Part shown: positions 5,549-5,848 of the stretch, piece after piece | How the letters are laid out: every line of letters starts with the position of its first letter | How positions within the stretch are numbered: position 1 is the first letter of the stretch | NCBI GenBank assembly: GCA_021812025.1 | Contig: JAKAPD010000037.1 | Location: 1 to 5,848, forward strand | Direction of reading: 5' to 3' | Length of the DNA stretch: 5,848 nucleotides | DNA from: Microcaldota archaeon | Lineage (GTDB): Archaea; Micrarchaeota; Micrarchaeia; Micrarchaeales; Micrarchaeaceae | The notes under the pieces: model-generated | What the model was told of the DNA's origin: nothing | Database searches by the model: none | What the model saw: only the letters and a program-made list of their open reading frames with translations | Translations under genes and position numbers: made by a program

Positions 5549-5848
5549 ATGAAATTCGATAAGCTAGTCAGGGACAGGATACCGGAGATAATAGCAAAAG
5601 ACGGCAGGAAAGCCCGGACCCATGTAGCGGGGAAAGAGGAATTCGAAAAAAGATTAGGGGAGAAGCTGAAGGAAGAGGCAATCGAGTTCTATGTGAGCGG
5701 AAAAGAGGAGGAGCTCGCCGATCTGCTCGAAGTCATCCATGCGATTTGCAAGTCGAAAGGCATAACCATGGAGGAGCTGGAAATGATAAGGGCGGAGAAA
5801 GCACGCGAAAGGGGCTCTTTCGAGAATCGCGTAGTTCTAGATGGCGTC
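5549..5848 (+). CDS. MazG-superfamily house-cleaning NTP pyrophosphohydrolase (3' end cut by window edge)
   Basis: One hundred residues are visible with no stop codon. Relatives are about 100-110 residues, so only a few residues are probably missing. The opening MKFDKLVRDRIPEII is typical of small all-alpha NTP pyrophosphatases of the MazG/phosphoribosyl-ATP pyrophosphohydrolase-like superfamily (the COG4997 type). The metal-binding acidic motifs are present: E43-x-x-E46 in LKEEAIEF and E55-x-x-D58 in EEELADLLEV. The C-terminal pattern KARERGSFENRVVL also fits. These enzymes hydrolyse non-canonical or excess NTPs to NMP and pyrophosphate in the cytoplasm; the exact substrate cannot be read from the sequence. 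The gene follows flpA by 4 bases and is almost certainly co-transcribed with it. Whether the pairing with an RNA methyltransferase is functional or only positional is unknown. Confidence 0.92.
   Translation, partial: MKFDKLVRDRIPEIIAKDGRKARTHVAGKEEFEKRLGEKLKEEAIEFYVSGKEEELADLLEVIHAICKSKGITMEELEMIRAEKARERGSFENRVVLDGV

Overview
The window looks like a chromosomal segment of an archaeon. The evidence is a clear fibrillarin gene (flpA), TATA-type promoter elements at archaeal distances from start codons, at least one gene that appears leaderless, GGTGA-type ribosome binding sites, and heavy use of ATA for Ile and AGG for Arg on both strands. The codon style and the Thr/Ser-rich secreted protein recall uncultured lineages such as Micrarchaeota/DPANN, but that placement is a guess. 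I see no tRNA, rRNA, CRISPR array, insertion sequence or phage gene.

Left part (1-4310): signal transduction. On the minus strand there is a response regulator cut by the window edge (1-851), with unusual order: N-terminal winged-helix-like domain, receiver domain, then a degenerate GGDEF-like domain. Also on the minus strand is a large soluble histidine kinase (2052-4310) with a GAF-like domain, about three PAS-like domains, and a complete DHp/ATPase core. Between them, on the plus strand, lies a gene for a membrane-anchored, Ser/Thr-rich, probably glycosylated surface protein of unknown function (1000-2046). Its stop codon is 5 bases from the kinase stop codon. Its promoter carries a perfect inverted repeat (7-base arms, 7-base spacer) between the TATA box and the ATG, which is a good operator candidate. 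A simple, untested model is that the kinase phosphorylates the response regulator, which controls the divergent surface-protein gene.

Middle (4311-4411): a short divergent intergenic region between the kinase and a HEPN-like gene, with a near-symmetrical TATTTAAA element that could serve both directions.

Right part (4412-5848): three plus-strand genes. First is a small helical HEPN-like protein without the usual RNase motif (4412-4834). Second is fibrillarin, the 2'-O-methyltransferase of box C/D RNPs (4888-5544), with its own TATA box overlapping the preceding stop codon. Third is a MazG-superfamily house-cleaning nucleotide pyrophosphohydrolase (5549 to the window end), 4 bases after flpA and probably translationally coupled to it. 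The usual archaeal fibrillarin partner gene nop5 is not beside flpA here.
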